From an uncultured beta proteobacterium (GTDB taxonomy: Bacteria > Pseudomonadota > Gammaproteobacteria > Burkholderiales > Burkholderiaceae_C), in NCBI GenBank assembly GCA_903944555.1, contig CAJASG010000657.1, forward strand, positions 1 through 16,065: DNA of 16,065 nt, written 5' to 3'. The notes beneath the pieces were generated by a model. That model ran no database searches, had not been told where the DNA came from, and saw only the letters and a list, made by a program, of their open reading frames with translations. The number at the start of each line of letters is the position of its first letter. The stretch's first letter is position 1. Positions 14,498 to 16,065 of the stretch are shown here, in pieces. The position numbers were made by a program, and so were the translations under genes.

Positions 14498-14989
14498 ATG
14501 AAGAACACTTTTAAAGCATTAAACATCACCGCAACAAACGCCAAGAAAATTGAAGTGGCACTGGCAGCAGTGAATGGCCGCGCCGCGGCACACACCTTCA
14601 CTACTTTTGCAGAAATTGAACAGGTTGCAACCACCCTTGAACGCAAACTGCGCTCCCTTGGCATAGCCAAGAAGTACCGTTCAGGGGCAAGGGGCACCGC
14701 ACGCAGCGGCCACAGCGTTGCCAAGTCATATGACTACGCCCGCAAGGCCACTGATATTTGCCTTGAGCGCCGCTCAAGCACCTGGTTCTTGGCGTCCATT
14801 GATGAAGCAACTGCCTACGCCGAAGACGCCCACCCTCGGGTGACGCTTACAGAAAGCCAAGACGCCATCGCAATCGCAAACTTACGCAGCGCATATTCCA
14901 TCAAGCGAACACCCGCTCTTACTGAAAAATCCGCCACAGAAAGCCCTCCACCCGCCGCAATGGGCATATCGGAAACAACGAAATACTGA
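14498..14989 (+). CDS. Hypothetical protein (163 aa)
   Basis: I do not recognise this protein. It is 163 residues and hydrophilic, and starts MKNTFKALNITATNAKKIE. It is basic in the middle (LERKLRSLGIAKKYRSGARGTARSGHSVAKS) and has a Pro/Thr/Ser-rich tail. There are no membrane segments or known catalytic motifs. It starts a rightward series of three closely spaced genes. Start support is modest, with a GGA 8 nt before the ATG. It is likely an accessory or plasmid-type gene. Confidence 0.7.
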   Translation: MKNTFKALNITATNAKKIEVALAAVNGRAAAHTFTTFAEIEQVATTLERKLRSLGIAKKYRSGARGTARSGHSVAKSYDYARKATDICLERRSSTWFLASIDEATAYAEDAHPRVTLTESQDAIAIANLRSAYSIKRTPALTEKSATESPPPAAMGISETTKY

Positions 14990-14998
14990 AAGCAATCC

Positions 14999-15484
14999 AT
15001 GTTTACAGCAAATGAAGCAAAACTGCCACATGGCCTTACACCCGAATTGCTAGAGCAGCTGGCATCCGGTTCTACATTGCACTCACTGAACGAAATTAGT
15101 AAAGCAGCCAAAGAGCTCGCCGCCAATATTATTGAATTGAAAGCATTGGGTTGTTATGCCGCCAACCGGTACGCACCTAGTCCGCGCCATGTGGCACAGC
15201 AGCTGTCGGTAGAACTGAACGGCAAAGGCCATACCTTAAAAATAGAGTGGAAGTGGAACGGACGCAACCGCCACGGAGTTGTAAACATTATCAACAGAGC
15301 TGGCGCGTGTGTTTACTCCGGCGAATACCCGCGCAGCGAAACCCGTTGGGACGAAAACGACGAGCGGTTGACAAGCTGCAACCGCGGTAGCAATAAGCAC
15401 CTTGCCCTTATCGCTGCTCTTTCTTTCCTGCGCACACTGCCGCGACGCAGATGCGGTGGTATCTCCGACAGTTTGGTTTCGTGA
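14999..15484 (+). CDS. Hypothetical protein (161 aa)
   Basis: This protein is not recognised. It is 161 residues and begins 9 nt after the previous stop, so co-transcription is likely. The first half is helical (ELLEQLASGSTLHSLNEISKAAKELAANIIELKAL). The second half contains a Trp-rich strand (LKIEWKWNGRNRHGVVNIINR) and a Cys/Arg-rich end (RTLPRRRCGG). No membrane helix or signal peptide is seen. A leftward frame opposite its end has no features of a real gene. Confidence 0.68.
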   Translation: MFTANEAKLPHGLTPELLEQLASGSTLHSLNEISKAAKELAANIIELKALGCYAANRYAPSPRHVAQQLSVELNGKGHTLKIEWKWNGRNRHGVVNIINRAGACVYSGEYPRSETRWDENDERLTSCNRGSNKHLALIAALSFLRTLPRRRCGGISDSLVS

Positions 15485-15535
15485 GAAGCCTCGCTCGGTT
15501 GCCACCTCTTTACCGCTCTAACGAAACACCCCCCA

Positions 15536-16065
15536 ATGAAACCAAAAATTACTATCAAAGCATTGAACGAAATGCTAGAACTCGACATCGACCAGATTTT
15601 CACGTTCACACCTGCAACTCTTCGCGAGACATGCAAGGACCGGAATGTTGCCGAAGAGTTGTCAGCAATATTGCAGTCCATGGCAGGTCGTCGCATTCAG
15701 CGCTTTGCGAATAGCCCATTTCTGTACAACGACACTGAACTGAAACCACGCGAAGGCTTTGCAGTTGAGTTGTCCGACCACGGATGGTTAACCCGTATGC
15801 GGGCGATTGCCATGAGCGGGTACGCCTACGGCTCCGACTACCCGATGCTGTTTGACGCGGACGAAACCCCGGCAGTTGTAGTCAAGCAGCGTCAGAAGGT
15901 CGCCCCCATACATGTTGACGAAATCGGGAACTTTGTACCGGCCGGCAACATGGACACTGAGGGCGGAGCAGCAAAGGACGAAACAGGACCCAAGTACCTT
16001 CTATCCCCTGTGCGCGACGGATATTTTGAAGCCCCAAATCTAATCACGGGAACCAAAATCTGCTC
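15536..16065 (+). CDS. Hypothetical protein, cut by window end
   Basis: An ATG at 15536 opens a frame of 176 codons that runs off the window, 51 nt after the preceding stop. The product starts MKPKITIKALNEMLELDIDQ and continues with ELSAILQSMAGRRIQRFANS and a Tyr/Gly stretch MSGYAYGSDYPMLFD. It is soluble and mixed-charge, with no motif I recognise. The start KPKITIKALN loosely echoes KNTFKALN at the start of the 14498 protein, which may be coincidence. Its codon use matches the two genes before it. Confidence 0.68.
   Translation, partial: MKPKITIKALNEMLELDIDQIFTFTPATLRETCKDRNVAEELSAILQSMAGRRIQRFANSPFLYNDTELKPREGFAVELSDHGWLTRMRAIAMSGYAYGSDYPMLFDADETPAVVVKQRQKVAPIHVDEIGNFVPAGNMDTEGGAAKDETGPKYLLSPVRDGYFEAPNLITGTKIC

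Noticed and set aside
15313..15714. Frames on both strands over the 15484 junction
   Set aside because: They are shadows of the rightward genes at 14999 and 15536, with no independent support.

Overview
The window looks like an accessory region, possibly plasmid-borne, of a betaproteobacterium. GC is moderately high, the UmuD/UmuC and KefB-like proteins read like those of Burkholderiales, and unrecognised genes lie on the right flank. The taxonomic call rests on family resemblance only. No rRNA, tRNA or CRISPR array was seen.

Left flank (1-1346): this is an SOS mutagenesis locus. A partial SRAP (YedK-like) gene runs leftward off the window. It is divergent from umuD, and a LexA-type box lies between them (305-324). 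umuD is followed by a DUF1810 gene and then by the first 34 codons of umuC.

Inserted element (about 1347-12870, 11.5 kb): umuC is interrupted precisely after the codons for Ser-Asn-Asn-Asp. It resumes in frame at 12871 (Gly-Cys-Ala). The 6-bp sequence AACGAT is present at both junctions, and short imperfect inverted repeats lie just inside. Joining the two umuC pieces through one AACGAT copy restores an uninterrupted 432-codon gene. The element's left half is a tightly overlapping rightward operon: a small CHC2/primase-like protein, three tyrosine recombinases, an HTH/coiled-coil protein of the DUF6262/TnpC type, and, 21 nt later, a complete umuC, also 432 codons. The element therefore disrupts umuC but carries a full replacement. 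That replacement differs from the target in sequence exactly where the insertion occurs. All these genes point the same way as umuD, with no obvious terminator between, so SOS transcription could run from the host promoter through the recombinases into the replacement polymerase. The right half carries cargo: a CPA1 (NhaP2/CvrA-like) cation/proton antiporter, a secreted DUF3124 protein, and a divergent CPA2 (KefB/KefC-like) antiporter with a TrkA-N domain. A roughly 260-bp non-coding right end follows.

Right flank (12871-16065): it holds the 3' part of host umuC, a 430-bp intergenic stretch with two strong hairpins, and three unrecognised rightward genes, the last cut by the window edge.

The main point is the apparent strategy: a site-specific recombinase element aimed at a conserved codon block of an SOS polymerase gene compensates its host with its own recoded copy and may take over the host's damage-inducible promoter.
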